Below are positions 1 through 9,009 of a DNA stretch of 64,000 nt, one piece after another (position 1 is the first letter of the stretch; each line of letters begins with the position of its first letter). The position numbers and the translations under genes were made by a program. Location of the stretch: the NCBI RefSeq assembly GCF_030814435.1, contig NZ_JAUSUW010000003.1, positions 124,001 to 188,000 on the forward strand, given 5' to 3'. This stretch comes from Peteryoungia aggregata LMG 23059. GTDB lineage: Bacteria > Pseudomonadota > Alphaproteobacteria > Rhizobiales > Rhizobiaceae. The notes beneath the pieces are model-generated. The model had not been told where the DNA came from and searched no databases. It was given only the letters and a program-made list of their open reading frames with translations.

Positions 1-1
1 C

Positions 2-703
<702 letters not shown>

Positions 704-712
704 TCGGATGAC

Positions 713-744
713 AACGGGGCTGCCTTTGGCGGCCCCGTTTTCGT
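713..744 (+). terminator. Rho-independent terminator after guaA
   Basis: An inverted repeat (AACGGGGC at 713-720 and GCCCCGTT at 732-739) is followed by a T-rich run ten bases beyond the guaA stop. It separates guaA from the convergent MscS gene. Confidence 0.75.
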
Positions 745-759
745 TTGGGCTCGGGTGTG

Positions 760-2271
760 TCAGATGCGCTGCATCGTTTGCTTCAACAGCCGTGCCTCGA
801 GCATTTCCGAACCGAGGCTCGCCAGCAGAGGCGAGGAGTTGAGCATGCGATCCAGAACCTCCTCACGCGCGACGCACTCGGCCAGCGCCGGATGCACCGT
901 CTCGTCGAAAACCAGCAGATCGGCGGAATAGACGACAGAGCGCCTGCGCGTCGCGACGGCTTCGAGTTGCACACGGCCAGCCCAGCCGAAAGCATCGCCG
1001 GATGCGAGAAGCCGCAAAGGCCGTTCGGGCGCATTCGAGAGGAAGCGGTCCCGATCCACGCCATCCGGAATGCGTGAAGCGACGGCGTGATAGAGCAGGT
1101 AGGGGTCCGAGGTCAGGCTGCCATAGTGATCGGCGAGCATGAAGGCGACGGGTCCGAGGAAGAGGGCCGCCTGGCGGGCAACCAGCCTGGTGTCGTTTGG
1201 CGGGATGAGCGGCAACCGGTTCGGACCAAAATCGGCGGCAAGGATAGGCGCCAGCTCTGCATCAAGGTCGATCTCTTGCCGCAATACCTCTTCATGAATA
1301 CCACCGTCCACGACGAAACCTGCAAGTTCCGGCGGGATGGTTTCACCCGGGCCGAAGCGCAGGAAGCGGCCGAAGCGGGCGATTTCTGCCAGAACCGGCG
1401 GGCCGTGCAACGGCCCCTTCTCCGGGGTGTCCCGCCCCTCGCCCGTCATGGGGATCCCCTGACGATCGAAGGCATACCAGAGGGCCGTCAGCACGCGTGA
1501 GCCGAGAGATGTGACATCAATCGGCTTGGTCGTGTGGCACCGCAGCGCGTATTGCATGACACGGGTTTCCGGAACTGGCCCCTTGATGACAGCGGAGGGC
1601 AGCGGATCGGTGGCCACACCCGGAATGCCGCGATCCAGCACATCCTCGATCACCTTGAATACCCGCATGGGCGGAATGTCGTCGGGAATGAGGAAGGGAA
1701 TCGTCGCTCTCACCAGCTGACCGCGGCGCACGACTTCCACGGCATCCGTCGCCAGCATGCTGTTGGGCAAGATGACCGAGCTGCCATCCGCCGTGCGCAG
1801 GAAGATTGACCGCCATTTCATCGCCACGACCTCGCCCTCGACGGAGCCCTTGCGGATGAAATCCCCTACCCGCAGGGGGCGCTCAAGTTCCAGGGACAGG
1901 CCAGAAAACAGGTTGCCGAGCGTGTTCTGCAAGGCAAAGCCCAGCACCAGCGAAACGATTGCCGACGTCGCAAGCAGGTTGGTGATGTCGAATGCCATGC
2001 CATAATGCAGCCAGAACAGCATAGCGGCGACATAGATGACGATCGAACTCATCACCTTGACGAGATCGGTGGTCCGGCTGTTGCCGTCGGAATCATCGAC
2101 AAGGCTGTTGACGAGAACCTCGGCAAAACGTGCAAGGCTCAGCGCCGTCAGGAAATAGGCCGTATCCCTTAGGATCGGCGCCCATTCGCCATGATCGGGT
2201 GCCAGCGTGACGAACAGCAGCCAGATGAGGGCCGTGGAGGCAACCAGGAGGGCGGAAAGGAGATAGCTCAT
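760..2271 (-). CDS. MscS-family mechanosensitive channel with long C-terminal extension
   Basis: Protein of 503 residues. The N-terminal third carries about four hydrophobic segments. They are followed by the MscS signature: a glycine/alanine-rich pore helix (VSLVLGFALQNTLGN) and the beta domain (LERPLRVGDFI, then LPNSML). MscS channels release solutes under membrane tension. The C-terminal 220 or so residues go well beyond the MscS core. One stretch (FLRFGPGETIPPELAGFVVDGG) faintly recalls a cyclic-nucleotide-binding fold, but this is weak. The start chosen is the ATG at 2271, which has GAGGGAG just upstream and overlaps the stop of the preceding haem-sensor gene (ATGA). A longer reading frame exists upstream but would run into that gene. 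Ligand-gating by its partner is an inference. Confidence 0.85.
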   Translation of the reverse strand: MSYLLSALLVASTALIWLLFVTLAPDHGEWAPILRDTAYFLTALSLARFAEVLVNSLVDDSDGNSRTTDLVKVMSSIVIYVAAMLFWLHYGMAFDITNLLATSAIVSLVLGFALQNTLGNLFSGLSLELERPLRVGDFIRKGSVEGEVVAMKWRSIFLRTADGSSVILPNSMLATDAVEVVRRGQLVRATIPFLIPDDIPPMRVFKVIEDVLDRGIPGVATDPLPSAVIKGPVPETRVMQYALRCHTTKPIDVTSLGSRVLTALWYAFDRQGIPMTGEGRDTPEKGPLHGPPVLAEIARFGRFLRFGPGETIPPELAGFVVDGGIHEEVLRQEIDLDAELAPILAADFGPNRLPLIPPNDTRLVARQAALFLGPVAFMLADHYGSLTSDPYLLYHAVASRIPDGVDRDRFLSNAPERPLRLLASGDAFGWAGRVQLEAVATRRRSVVYSADLLVFDETVHPALAECVAREEVLDRMLNSSPLLASLGSEMLEARLLKQTMQRI

Positions 2272-3164
2272 GGCTCCCTCTTTTTCCCGGCGAGATCCGG
2301 AAAGAGCCGCAGCGCTTCGTTGAGACTGACCTTGAGCCGGGCGATGGACTGTTCGAGATCGTAGAACTGGCCATTCATCGGGACGCGCGGCTCGGCCGTC
2401 TGCCACTCAACGCCAAGGCTGGTCTCGATCGTCCGACGGGTGATGACCTCGAGAGGATGGGTGACATACCGGCGCAGCAGGAGCAGAAAGACCGCCAGCG
2501 ACAGCACGAAGACGCAGGTGAGTGCGCCGATGGTCACCGCGAGGCTCTTGGCAGCCTGCCCGTTCGGGCCCGCAACAGGTACCTCGACCAACTGCATGCC
2601 GATCACATCGCCCATCTTCCAGCCGAAACCATTGTTGCCGTATTTCGCGACCATCGAGGCGGGCGCTGCTTCGGGAGTCGAGTGACATTGCAGGCAACCT
2701 TCGTTCGGCATGCGCAAGGGACGCGCAAGGAAGAAGCGTCGGTCGGCCCCGTCGCCCACCTCCCCCGACATTTCCTTGAGTTCCAGGTTCTCCTGAAACT
2801 CCTGCAGGAGCGTCACCTCCCAGTCGTTTGCCCGATCCGCGATGTTGGTCGGATTGAGCGATGCCTCGCGGTAGCGATAGTCAGGAAACCGCTCGCGCAA
2901 GATACCGAGTGTCGCCTGTGCCCCGTAAGACGGCACCATCTGTGGGTGGAACTCCTCATAACCAAGCGACCGTACCAGGGGGGCAATCTGGGTACTGGTG
3001 TAGTTGCGCATCGCCAGCCCCATCTCGAGCAGCACGCGCGACTTCTCATTCACTTCGCTGCGGGCCTGCCGGAATTCGAGGGTATAGGAGATGTAGCCCG
3101 CAACCAGCAGACCGAAGACGAAGCAGACGGCCAGGATCAGTCCAAGACGAAACTCTATTCGCAT
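2268..3164 (-). CDS. Membrane sensor with Tll0287-type (DUF3365) haem-c domain and HAMP-like segment
   Basis: Protein of 298 residues. One membrane segment lies near residues 7-28 and another near 207-230, enclosing a periplasmic domain. That domain ends in a CxxCH haem-c motif (CLQCH, residues 157-161) preceded by a RPLRMPNEG segment typical of Tll0287/DUF3365 sensors. After the second membrane segment comes a HAMP-like region (YVTHPLEVITRR). No kinase, cyclase or phosphatase output domain follows. Instead the gene overlaps the start of an MscS channel gene by four bases. The family is a redox or gas sensor in other proteins; control of the channel is inferred only from the coupling. Confidence 0.85.
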   Translation of the reverse strand: MRIEFRLGLILAVCFVFGLLVAGYISYTLEFRQARSEVNEKSRVLLEMGLAMRNYTSTQIAPLVRSLGYEEFHPQMVPSYGAQATLGILRERFPDYRYREASLNPTNIADRANDWEVTLLQEFQENLELKEMSGEVGDGADRRFFLARPLRMPNEGCLQCHSTPEAAPASMVAKYGNNGFGWKMGDVIGMQLVEVPVAGPNGQAAKSLAVTIGALTCVFVLSLAVFLLLLRRYVTHPLEVITRRTIETSLGVEWQTAEPRVPMNGQFYDLEQSIARLKVSLNEALRLFPDLAGKKREP

Positions 3165-3369
3165 AGTGCCTCCGGGGGGTTGGCGGTGTCATGGATATGC
3201 GAAGACATGAAGATGATGCGCTGCAGCATAACCCTTGCAGGACAAGTGGCAATCTGTCGCATCGTCCAAAAATGGCTGGTTCTCTGGTTTGGCGCGCCGA
3301 GCAAAGCGCTGCTAGGAATCGGCCAAACGCTTTGCTATCTCTCGCCCGGACTCTTGAGGAACGAAAAGA

Positions 3370-3717
3370 ATGACCACCATCTACGGCATCAAGAACTGCG
3401 ACACGATGAAGAAGGCGCGTACCTGGCTCGAGACCCAAGGCGTGGCGCATGACTTCCACGACTACAAGGCCAGGGGAATCGACGCTCAGACCCTCGACAG
3501 CTGGATCGGCAAGGTCGGCTGGGAGGTGCTGCTCAACAAGGCAGGCACCACCTTCAAGAAGCTCGATGACGCGCAGAAGGAAGGGCTCAATGCCGCAAAG
3601 GCCAAGGCGCTGATGCTGGCGCAACCGTCGATGATCAAGCGGCCGGTGCTTGATGTGGATGGGGCGCTTGTGGTCGGCTTCAAGCCGGAGACCTATCAGC
3701 AGACCTTCAAGGTGTGA
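3370..3717 (+). CDS. ArsC/Spx-family reductase, YffB-like
   Basis: Protein of 115 residues, the usual length for the YffB branch of the ArsC/Spx thioredoxin-fold family. It begins MTTIYGIKNCDTMKKA, carrying a single N-terminal cysteine at the position of the active-site Cys, and contains the conserved IKRPVLD segment. It is probably a glutathione-dependent thiol reductase; arsenate reduction is not supported by context. ybaK follows four bases after its stop, so the two are probably co-transcribed. Confidence 0.88.
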   Translation: MTTIYGIKNCDTMKKARTWLETQGVAHDFHDYKARGIDAQTLDSWIGKVGWEVLLNKAGTTFKKLDDAQKEGLNAAKAKALMLAQPSMIKRPVLDVDGALVVGFKPETYQQTFKV

Positions 3718-3721
3718 CGCC

Positions 3722-4195
3722 ATGGCCAAGACCACCCGCGCCACGCAGTTTCTCGACAAGGCCGGGGTGGCCTATACCACGGCGACCTACGACTACGACC
3801 CGAATGCCGAGCGCATCGGGCTGCAAGCGGCAGAGGCGATCGGCGAGCATCCCTCGCGGGTGTTGAAGACGCTGATGGCGGAACTCGACGGCAAGCCGGT
3901 CTGTGTCGTCGTGCCCTCCGACAGGGAAGTGTCGATGAAGAAGCTGGCGAGCGCCTTCGGCGGCAAGTCGGCAGCGATGATGAAGCCAGCCAATGCCGAA
4001 AAGCTCACCGGCTTCGTTGTCGGCGGGATCAGCCCGTTCGGCCAGAAGAAGCAGGTGCCGACAGCGATCGAGATCACAGCGATGGACGAGGCGCTCGTCT
4101 ACATGAATGGCGGCCAGCGGGGCTTGCAGGTGCGGCTATCGCCCAGGGATGCGTTGTCGGCGCTTGGGGCCATCGCGGCACCGCTGGTAGCCTAG
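3722..4195 (+). CDS. ybaK: Cys-tRNA(Pro)/Cys-tRNA(Cys) deacylase YbaK family
   Basis: Protein of 157 residues, typical for YbaK. It starts MAKTTRATQFLDKAGV and carries the family's EHPSRVLKTLM and MKKLASAFGGKSA segments and the GGISPFGQKK signature near the C-terminus. YbaK hydrolyses Cys wrongly attached to tRNA(Pro). The ATG at 3722 lies just after the ArsC-like gene; a longer in-frame extension would overlap that gene and is not used. Co-transcription with the upstream gene is likely. Confidence 0.92.
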   Translation: MAKTTRATQFLDKAGVAYTTATYDYDPNAERIGLQAAEAIGEHPSRVLKTLMAELDGKPVCVVVPSDREVSMKKLASAFGGKSAAMMKPANAEKLTGFVVGGISPFGQKKQVPTAIEITAMDEALVYMNGGQRGLQVRLSPRDALSALGAIAAPLVA

Positions 4196-4252
4196 CGAAT
4201 AGCGGGAGCCCATGTTACGGCTACAACCTTTCAATCGGCCAAGGTTTCAGAC

Positions 4253-4669
4253 ATGACTATACTCCTCAAGGCGATCCTGGCGCTTGTCGGCCTCGGCATC
4301 GTGTTTCTCGGCGTCAATATCGGTTTCGGCGGCATCCAGACGCTCGGCCTGCAGGGCGACGGGCCATTCATCGAGGTCACCGATGCCTCGCTGTTTTCCA
4401 CCCGTGACAGCCATGTGCGCTTCATCGGCGGCGTCTGGCTCGGCGTCGGCATCCTGTTTGTCGCGGCAGCGTTCCGCCTCCACCATTTGCGGAATGCCGT
4501 TCTTGCCGCGATCGGGATGATCTTTGTCGGTGGTCTTGCGCGGCTTTCCGCATCGGAACTAGGGCCGCTCATGGGTGCAGACCTCCTACCGTCGCTGCTG
4601 GCCGAGCTTCTCCTCTTCCCGCTGCTTGCGCTCTGGATTGTCAAGGCCACGGCGCGGCCAGCCGCCTGA
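4253..4669 (+). CDS. DUF4345 family membrane protein
   Basis: Protein of 138 residues with four hydrophobic segments (near 5-25, 55-75, 80-97 and 108-132). It resembles the DUF4345 family of small integral membrane proteins, with the glycine-rich RFIGGVWLGVG and SASELGPL features. No biochemical role is known to me. It stands alone between ybaK and the aminopeptidase gene. Confidence 0.72.
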   Translation: MTILLKAILALVGLGIVFLGVNIGFGGIQTLGLQGDGPFIEVTDASLFSTRDSHVRFIGGVWLGVGILFVAAAFRLHHLRNAVLAAIGMIFVGGLARLSASELGPLMGADLLPSLLAELLLFPLLALWIVKATARPAA

Positions 4670-4747
4670 GCTTCGAGATCACCTCGGCCCTTCAAATTGC
4701 CGCATGCATGCCCTAAGTCGATGATGTCCCGACAACAGGAATACCCC

Positions 4748-5998
4748 ATGACCCTCCCCGATCTCTCCGCCTCCATCGATCCTTCCAAGCTCGACAAACT
4801 CGCCGAGGTGGCGATCAAGGTCGGGTTGCAGTTGCAAAAGGGGCAGGACCTGGTGCTGACGGCACCGCTGGTCGCCGTGCCGCTGGTGCGGCTGATCACG
4901 GCCCATGCCTACAAGGCTGGCGCGTCGACGGTCACCACCTTCTATTCGGACGAGGAGACAACGCTCGCGCGTTATCGCCACGGTCATGACGAAAGCTTCG
5001 ACCGCGCGCCCAACTGGCTCTATGACGGCATGGCCAAGGCTTATGAGAACGGGGCAGCGCGCCTCGCCATCGCCGGCGACAATCCGATGCTGCTTGCCGA
5101 GCAAGATCCGTCGAAGGTCGGCCGCGCCAACAAGGCAAACTCGATCGCCTATAAGCCGGCGCTGGAGCATATCTCCAATTTCGACATCAACTGGAACATC
5201 TGCTCCTATCCGAACCCCTCCTGGGCGAAGCTCGTTTTCCCTGACATGCCGATCGAAGAGGCCGTGCGCAAGCTGGCCGACGCGATCTTTGCCGCTTCCC
5301 GCGTCGATCGCGACGATCCGGTCGCGGCCTGGGCCGAGCACAATGGTGAGCTCAAGAAGCGCTCGACCTGGCTGAACGGCGAGCGTTTTGCGGCCCTGCA
5401 CTTCACCGGCCCCGGCACGGATCTCACCGTCGGCCTGGCCGATGGCCACGAATGGCATGGCGGCGCATCGACGGCGAAGAACGGCGTGACCTGCAATCCG
5501 AACATTCCGACCGAGGAAGTCTTCACCACGCCGCATGCGCTGAAGGTGGAAGGCCATGTCTCCTCGACCAAGCCGCTTAGCCACCAGGGCACGCTGATCG
5601 ACAATATCCAGGTGCGATTCGAAGGCGGCCGGATCGTCGAGGCCAAGGCGTCGAAGGGCGAGGCCGTGCTCAACAAGGTGCTCGACACCGACGAAGGCGC
5701 GCGCCGTCTCGGCGAAGTGGCGCTGGTGCCGCATTCCTCGCCGATCTCGGCGTCTGGTATCTTGTTCTACAATACCCTCTTCGACGAAAACGCCTCCTGC
5801 CATATCGCGCTCGGCCAGTGCTATTCGAAGTGCTTCCTCAATGGCGCCTCACTCAGCCAGGACCAGATCAAGGCGCAAGGCGGCAATTCCTCGCTCATCC
5901 ACATCGACTGGATGATCGGATCGGGTCAGGTGGATATCGACGGCATCCGAGCTGATGGCTCGAGAGTGCCTGTCATGCGCCAGGGCGAATGGGCCTGA
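4748..5998 (+). CDS. M29-family metallo-aminopeptidase
   Basis: Protein of 416 residues, the usual size for the thermophilic aminopeptidase (AmpS/PepS, MEROPS M29) family. Conserved parts include the glutamate-containing PTEEVFTTPH, the ALVPHSSPI segment, LFDENASCHIALG (Glu and His) and the terminal HIDWMIGSG (His and Asp), which together supply the two-metal site. It is a cytoplasmic exopeptidase removing N-terminal residues. The start at 4748 has an AGGA sequence upstream; an upstream in-frame ATG at 4697 is less likely. Confidence 0.93.
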   Translation: MTLPDLSASIDPSKLDKLAEVAIKVGLQLQKGQDLVLTAPLVAVPLVRLITAHAYKAGASTVTTFYSDEETTLARYRHGHDESFDRAPNWLYDGMAKAYENGAARLAIAGDNPMLLAEQDPSKVGRANKANSIAYKPALEHISNFDINWNICSYPNPSWAKLVFPDMPIEEAVRKLADAIFAASRVDRDDPVAAWAEHNGELKKRSTWLNGERFAALHFTGPGTDLTVGLADGHEWHGGASTAKNGVTCNPNIPTEEVFTTPHALKVEGHVSSTKPLSHQGTLIDNIQVRFEGGRIVEAKASKGEAVLNKVLDTDEGARRLGEVALVPHSSPISASGILFYNTLFDENASCHIALGQCYSKCFLNGASLSQDQIKAQGGNSSLIHIDWMIGSGQVDIDGIRADGSRVPVMRQGEWA

Positions 5999-6008
5999 GG
6001 TCAAATTC

Positions 6009-7127
6009 TCAGATGTCCAGATCAACCCAGAGCGCCGCGTGATCGGAGGCAGCATCCTGTGGCCTTTGCAATTCCGCATAGACTGTCCAGCGCTTCGGCC
6101 TTGAGCCCGGCCACATGCCGGTGCGGATCACGCCGCCCTGCGTGACCGTGTCGAAGAGCTTGGGTGACAGCAGCAGATAGTCGATCTTGTTGCCGGGGTT
6201 CGACAGGCCGTAGGTGCCGGGAAAACCACCATCGTTGAAGGCTGGGTGAAGGAAGGCATCCTTCATCGGGCTGTCCGCGACCAGTGGTTTCAACGGATCG
6301 CTGTCCGGGGTGTCATTCAAGTCACCGACGACCGCGATGAAATCCCAGCCTTCCGCCAGGCGCTCAGCGACGATCTCCGCAACACGCGTTGCCTGGGCCT
6401 TGCGGCGGCCGTCGGACTCGGCCTTGCCGCCAAAACCCTTGCTCTTGAAGTGGTTGACCATCACCAGCAGCCTGTTGCCGCTTGCGGTCGTGACTTCGAA
6501 TTCGGGGCAGTCGCGGGAGAAGGTGATGCGGTCGCTGCCATCGGGCAGCCGATCGTCCACATGGCTGCGCATCCGGCCGATCGGAAATTGCGGTCCGGAC
6601 ATCAGGCCGACATCAATGCCGCGCTCGTCATTGCCGTCGATCAGCATCACATGGCGAAACGGGATCCCCCCGACCGAGGCGATGATCTCGTCGCTGAAGG
6701 CCTTCAACACAGGCCGACTTTCGGCCTCGACCACGCCCAGCACGTCCGCCTTCAAATCGCGGATAACGCGCGCCGTGTTGCGCATGGCATGCTCGTTGAT
6801 GGGTTCATCGCGCAGTTCGAGCGAGCCGACCCAATCGGCACGGCCGGATGCGGTGATCTCGACGCCACCCGTCTTGGGGCGCTTCAGAAGACCGCCCCGA
6901 TTGCGGCGCAGAATGACAAAGGGACCGGTATCGCTCTTCTCCATGCCGAGCGCGATGATCAGAGCGGCCATTTTCTGGCGCCCGGCGGAGGAATAGGTAA
7001 CCTCGCCCAAAAGCGCGTTGAGTTCGGCAAACTTCTCGAGGACGGGGCGCCCGTCCTCCCAGGTCTCCAGGTTCATCGCCTTGGCGCGATCAAACAGGTT
7101 CTCGACGTTGTAGACCGCAAGGCGCAT
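6009..7127 (-). CDS. Endonuclease/exonuclease/phosphatase-fold protein
   Basis: Protein of 372 residues of the DNase I-like metal-dependent phosphoesterase superfamily. It starts with the strand MRLAVYNVENLFDR (conserved Asn), has VVEAESRPVLKAF with the metal-binding Glu, VNHFKSKG, the VVGDLNDTPDS motif with catalytic Asp and Asn, and a terminal SDHAALWVDL with the catalytic Asp-His. There is no clear signal peptide. The ATG at 7127 is preferred over the GTG at 7130 because GGAGG then lies at normal spacing. Substrate unknown; it may be a nuclease or a phosphodiesterase. Confidence 0.88.
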   Translation of the reverse strand: MRLAVYNVENLFDRAKAMNLETWEDGRPVLEKFAELNALLGEVTYSSAGRQKMAALIIALGMEKSDTGPFVILRRNRGGLLKRPKTGGVEITASGRADWVGSLELRDEPINEHAMRNTARVIRDLKADVLGVVEAESRPVLKAFSDEIIASVGGIPFRHVMLIDGNDERGIDVGLMSGPQFPIGRMRSHVDDRLPDGSDRITFSRDCPEFEVTTASGNRLLVMVNHFKSKGFGGKAESDGRRKAQATRVAEIVAERLAEGWDFIAVVGDLNDTPDSDPLKPLVADSPMKDAFLHPAFNDGGFPGTYGLSNPGNKIDYLLLSPKLFDTVTQGGVIRTGMWPGSRPKRWTVYAELQRPQDAASDHAALWVDLDI

Positions 7128-7238
7128 CACTCCCTCCCAGGCTCTCAGACAGGGAGGGAGTCATATCAGACAATTATGATGCGCGCATGTCGCGAGATTT
7201 ACGATTGCAGGCGCAACCAAAGAGGGGCCAGCACGCCC

Positions 7239-7592
7239 TCAGCGGTAGTAGACGATCTTGCCACCGTTGAAGGCCGTCTGCACCCACAGCACGTTGTGTG
7301 TGGCAATGCCGCGCACCTCAAGTGCTGCGGACAGGCTCGGATCTTCCGTCACCATGGACTGGGCCAGAGCGAGGCTGTTGCCAGTCGGATAAACGGCCTG
7401 CATGGGATAGGTGTTACGCTCTAGGCCGCCACCATCGACACGGATAGCCGTGACATTACCGTTATACTGCTTGCCGAACAGGATTTCGCGGGGTGTCCAG
7501 CCGCCGGCTTCGACATAGGTCGCGGCGCTGGCTGGAACGGTGGCGAGGGTTGCTGCAGCCATGGCTGCAGCAAGAACGATTTTCTTCATCAT
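7239..7592 (-). CDS. Small secreted protein of unknown function
   Basis: Protein of about 117 residues with a classical Sec signal peptide (MMKKIVLAAAMAAATLATVPASAA). The mature part of about 95 residues contains ILFGKQYNGNVTAIRV and ends GGKIVYYR. I do not recognise the family. The start at 7592 is chosen because GGAG lies seven bases upstream; an ATG two codons earlier is too close to it. The gene is monocistronic, flanked by the nuclease-fold gene and the charged-protein pair. Confidence 0.72.
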   Translation of the reverse strand: MMKKIVLAAAMAAATLATVPASAATYVEAGGWTPREILFGKQYNGNVTAIRVDGGGLERNTYPMQAVYPTGNSLALAQSMVTEDPSLSAALEVRGIATHNVLWVQTAFNGGKIVYYR

Positions 7593-7791
7593 GATCATAC
7601 TCCATATCGCCGGACGCTTGGGAGCACATCCGGCTTCAGGCGCAGATGTGGTGATGACGACGATAGTTGTCCAGCATAATCACATGAGGTTGATCGGTTG
7701 TGTGCAACCGATCTGGCGCCACATTGGCCACCGATGGTCTCGATGGCCAGTCGTCCCGCATCGGCGGGACAGCGACGTCAAAGGCTGGCGA

Positions 7792-8172
7792 TCAGCTCTG
7801 GCGTGCCTTGCGGGCGGCGTAGCGACGGTCGCGCTCGGCCTTGCGGGCTGCTTCGTCTTCAACCACGCGGCTAATGCGCGAAGCTTCTGCCTGTTCGCGG
7901 GCGTCTTTTTCGGCGTTGGCCTCGGCAATCAGGGCTTCCTCGCGTTCGCGGGCTTCCTGTTCGGCGCGGGCCTTTTCTTCGGCCTTCAGGCGGGTGCGCT
8001 CGGCATGGCGCTGCTCACGCTCTTCGGCGCGGGCGACACGCTCTGCCATGCGGGCTTCGCGTTCGGGATCGGCTGCGGCATGGGCCGCCTTATAGGCCTG
8101 AAGCAACGCCGCCTTGGCGTCTGTTGCTGTGGTGCGACGTTCGGCCAGGCCATGGTCTCTGCTGAATTTCAT
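7792..8172 (-). CDS. DUF6481-like highly charged coiled-coil protein
   Basis: Protein of 126 residues, almost entirely Ala, Glu, Arg and Lys, predicted as one long charged helix (roughly residues 22-120, e.g. RMAERVARAEEREQRHAERTR). It resembles the DUF6481 family of alphaproteobacteria. It follows a related short charged protein and cspA on the same strand. A nucleic-acid or stress-related role is suggested only by its position behind the cold-shock gene. Confidence 0.75.
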   Translation of the reverse strand: MKFSRDHGLAERRTTATDAKAALLQAYKAAHAAADPEREARMAERVARAEEREQRHAERTRLKAEEKARAEQEAREREEALIAEANAEKDAREQAEASRISRVVEDEAARKAERDRRYAARKARQS

Positions 8173-8202
8173 CGGTGCTCCGATCTCTTGGACAATAGGG
8201 GG

Positions 8203-8424
8203 TCAGGGGCGGGCGCGCTTGGCGACGAGAGCCGCCGTGGCGCTTTCGCGCGCTTCGCGTTCGCGGGTGAGGCGAGCCTCGCGCAGGCGGATCGTCTTCT
8301 CATCGCGCGCCGAGGTGATCGCGTCCTGCTCGTCAATCGCGCGACCGCGCGCGAGAAACTGAGACTGCGTCTTCGCAAAAGCGATCTCGGCGGTCTGGCG
8401 CGATTTGGTGAGTTGTTCGGTCAT
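8203..8424 (-). CDS. Small charged protein downstream of cspA
   Basis: Protein of 73 residues starting MTEQLTKSRQTAEIAFAK, with a strongly basic/acidic helical second half rich in Arg, Glu and Ala. The start at 8424 is set by GGAGA nine bases upstream; the longer reading frame above it reads through a terminator hairpin and part of cspA and is not used. It lies between cspA and the DUF6481-like gene, with a hairpin just before it that may limit read-through from cspA. No known function. Confidence 0.68.
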   Translation of the reverse strand: MTEQLTKSRQTAEIAFAKTQSQFLARGRAIDEQDAITSARDEKTIRLREARLTREREARESATAALVAKRARP

Positions 8425-8461
8425 GTCGTCTCCTTTCGGGAGCCCTGCCCTTGCGGGCAAT

Positions 8462-8492
8462 AAAAAAAGGCCAGGCGAGCCGCCTGACCTTC
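8462..8492 (-). terminator. Terminator/attenuator between cspA and the charged-protein genes
   Basis: On the minus strand a near-perfect hairpin (CAGGCG ... CGCCTG with flanking AAGG/CCTT) is followed by seven T residues (the poly-A run at 8462-8468). It lies 66 bases past the cspA stop and about 38 bases before the next start codon, so it could act as an attenuator. Confidence 0.8.
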
Positions 8493-8557
8493 CGTGGGAT
8501 CGTGCCTTCGACAGTGCCAGTACATCCGTGGTCAAAGGAAAGCGGATCCCGGATCTA

Positions 8558-8767
8558 TCAGGCTGCCTGCAGGTTGCAGGCCGACATCTTGCCCGACTTG
8601 TTGTCGCGCTCCATGTCGTAAGCCAGCTTCTGGCCTTCAACGATTTCGCGCATGCCGGAGCGTTCAACTGCCGAGATGTGAACGAATGCGTCCGGGCCGC
8701 CGTTGTCAGGCTGAATGAAGCCGAAGCCCTTGGTGGAATTGAACCATTTTACTGTGCCAGTGGTCAT
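8558..8767 (-). CDS. cspA: Cold-shock protein CspA family
   Basis: Protein of 69 residues, a single cold-shock domain. RNP1 (KGFGFI) and RNP2 (FVHIS) are both intact, as is the N-terminal GTVKWFN. Such proteins bind single-stranded RNA/DNA and melt RNA structure. The start at 8767 has AAGGG upstream. A strong promoter about 130 bases further upstream implies a long 5' leader, as is typical for cold-shock genes. A terminator hairpin follows, then two small charged-protein genes on the same strand. Confidence 0.96.
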   Translation of the reverse strand: MTTGTVKWFNSTKGFGFIQPDNGGPDAFVHISAVERSGMREIVEGQKLAYDMERDNKSGKMSACNLQAA

Positions 8768-8902
8768 GATGAACCCTTTCATAGCGCATAGAGTGCCGCA
8801 GCGCGGATGCGCTGTGGAGATAACGATTTTTGAAAGGAAGGTTCGACAGGGCGCAAATGATGCGCGGTAACCAAAGCTCAGCAAGCAAATATCGATGGTC
8901 CC

Positions 8903-8931
8903 TAGATAGAGACGTTTCTAATGAATGTCAA
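8903..8931 (-). promoter_or_regulatory. Sigma-70-type promoter of cspA
   Basis: On the minus strand a perfect -35 (TTGACA, 8926-8931) and a good -10 (TATCTA, 8903-8908) are separated by 17 bases. Transcription would start near 8896, giving a cspA leader of about 130 nucleotides. Confidence 0.75.
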
Positions 8932-9009
8932 CCATCGGTTTTTATTCTGCTTGAAATCTCAATCAAAAGTGCAATTCTACACGATGCAACCGAGGCGCTC
9001 TCTGCGTCG

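Noticed and set aside
3191-3373. 60-residue plus-strand frame before the ArsC-like gene
   Set aside because: It overlaps the promoter region, has no ribosome-binding site and no recognisable composition; probably the ArsC-like leader.
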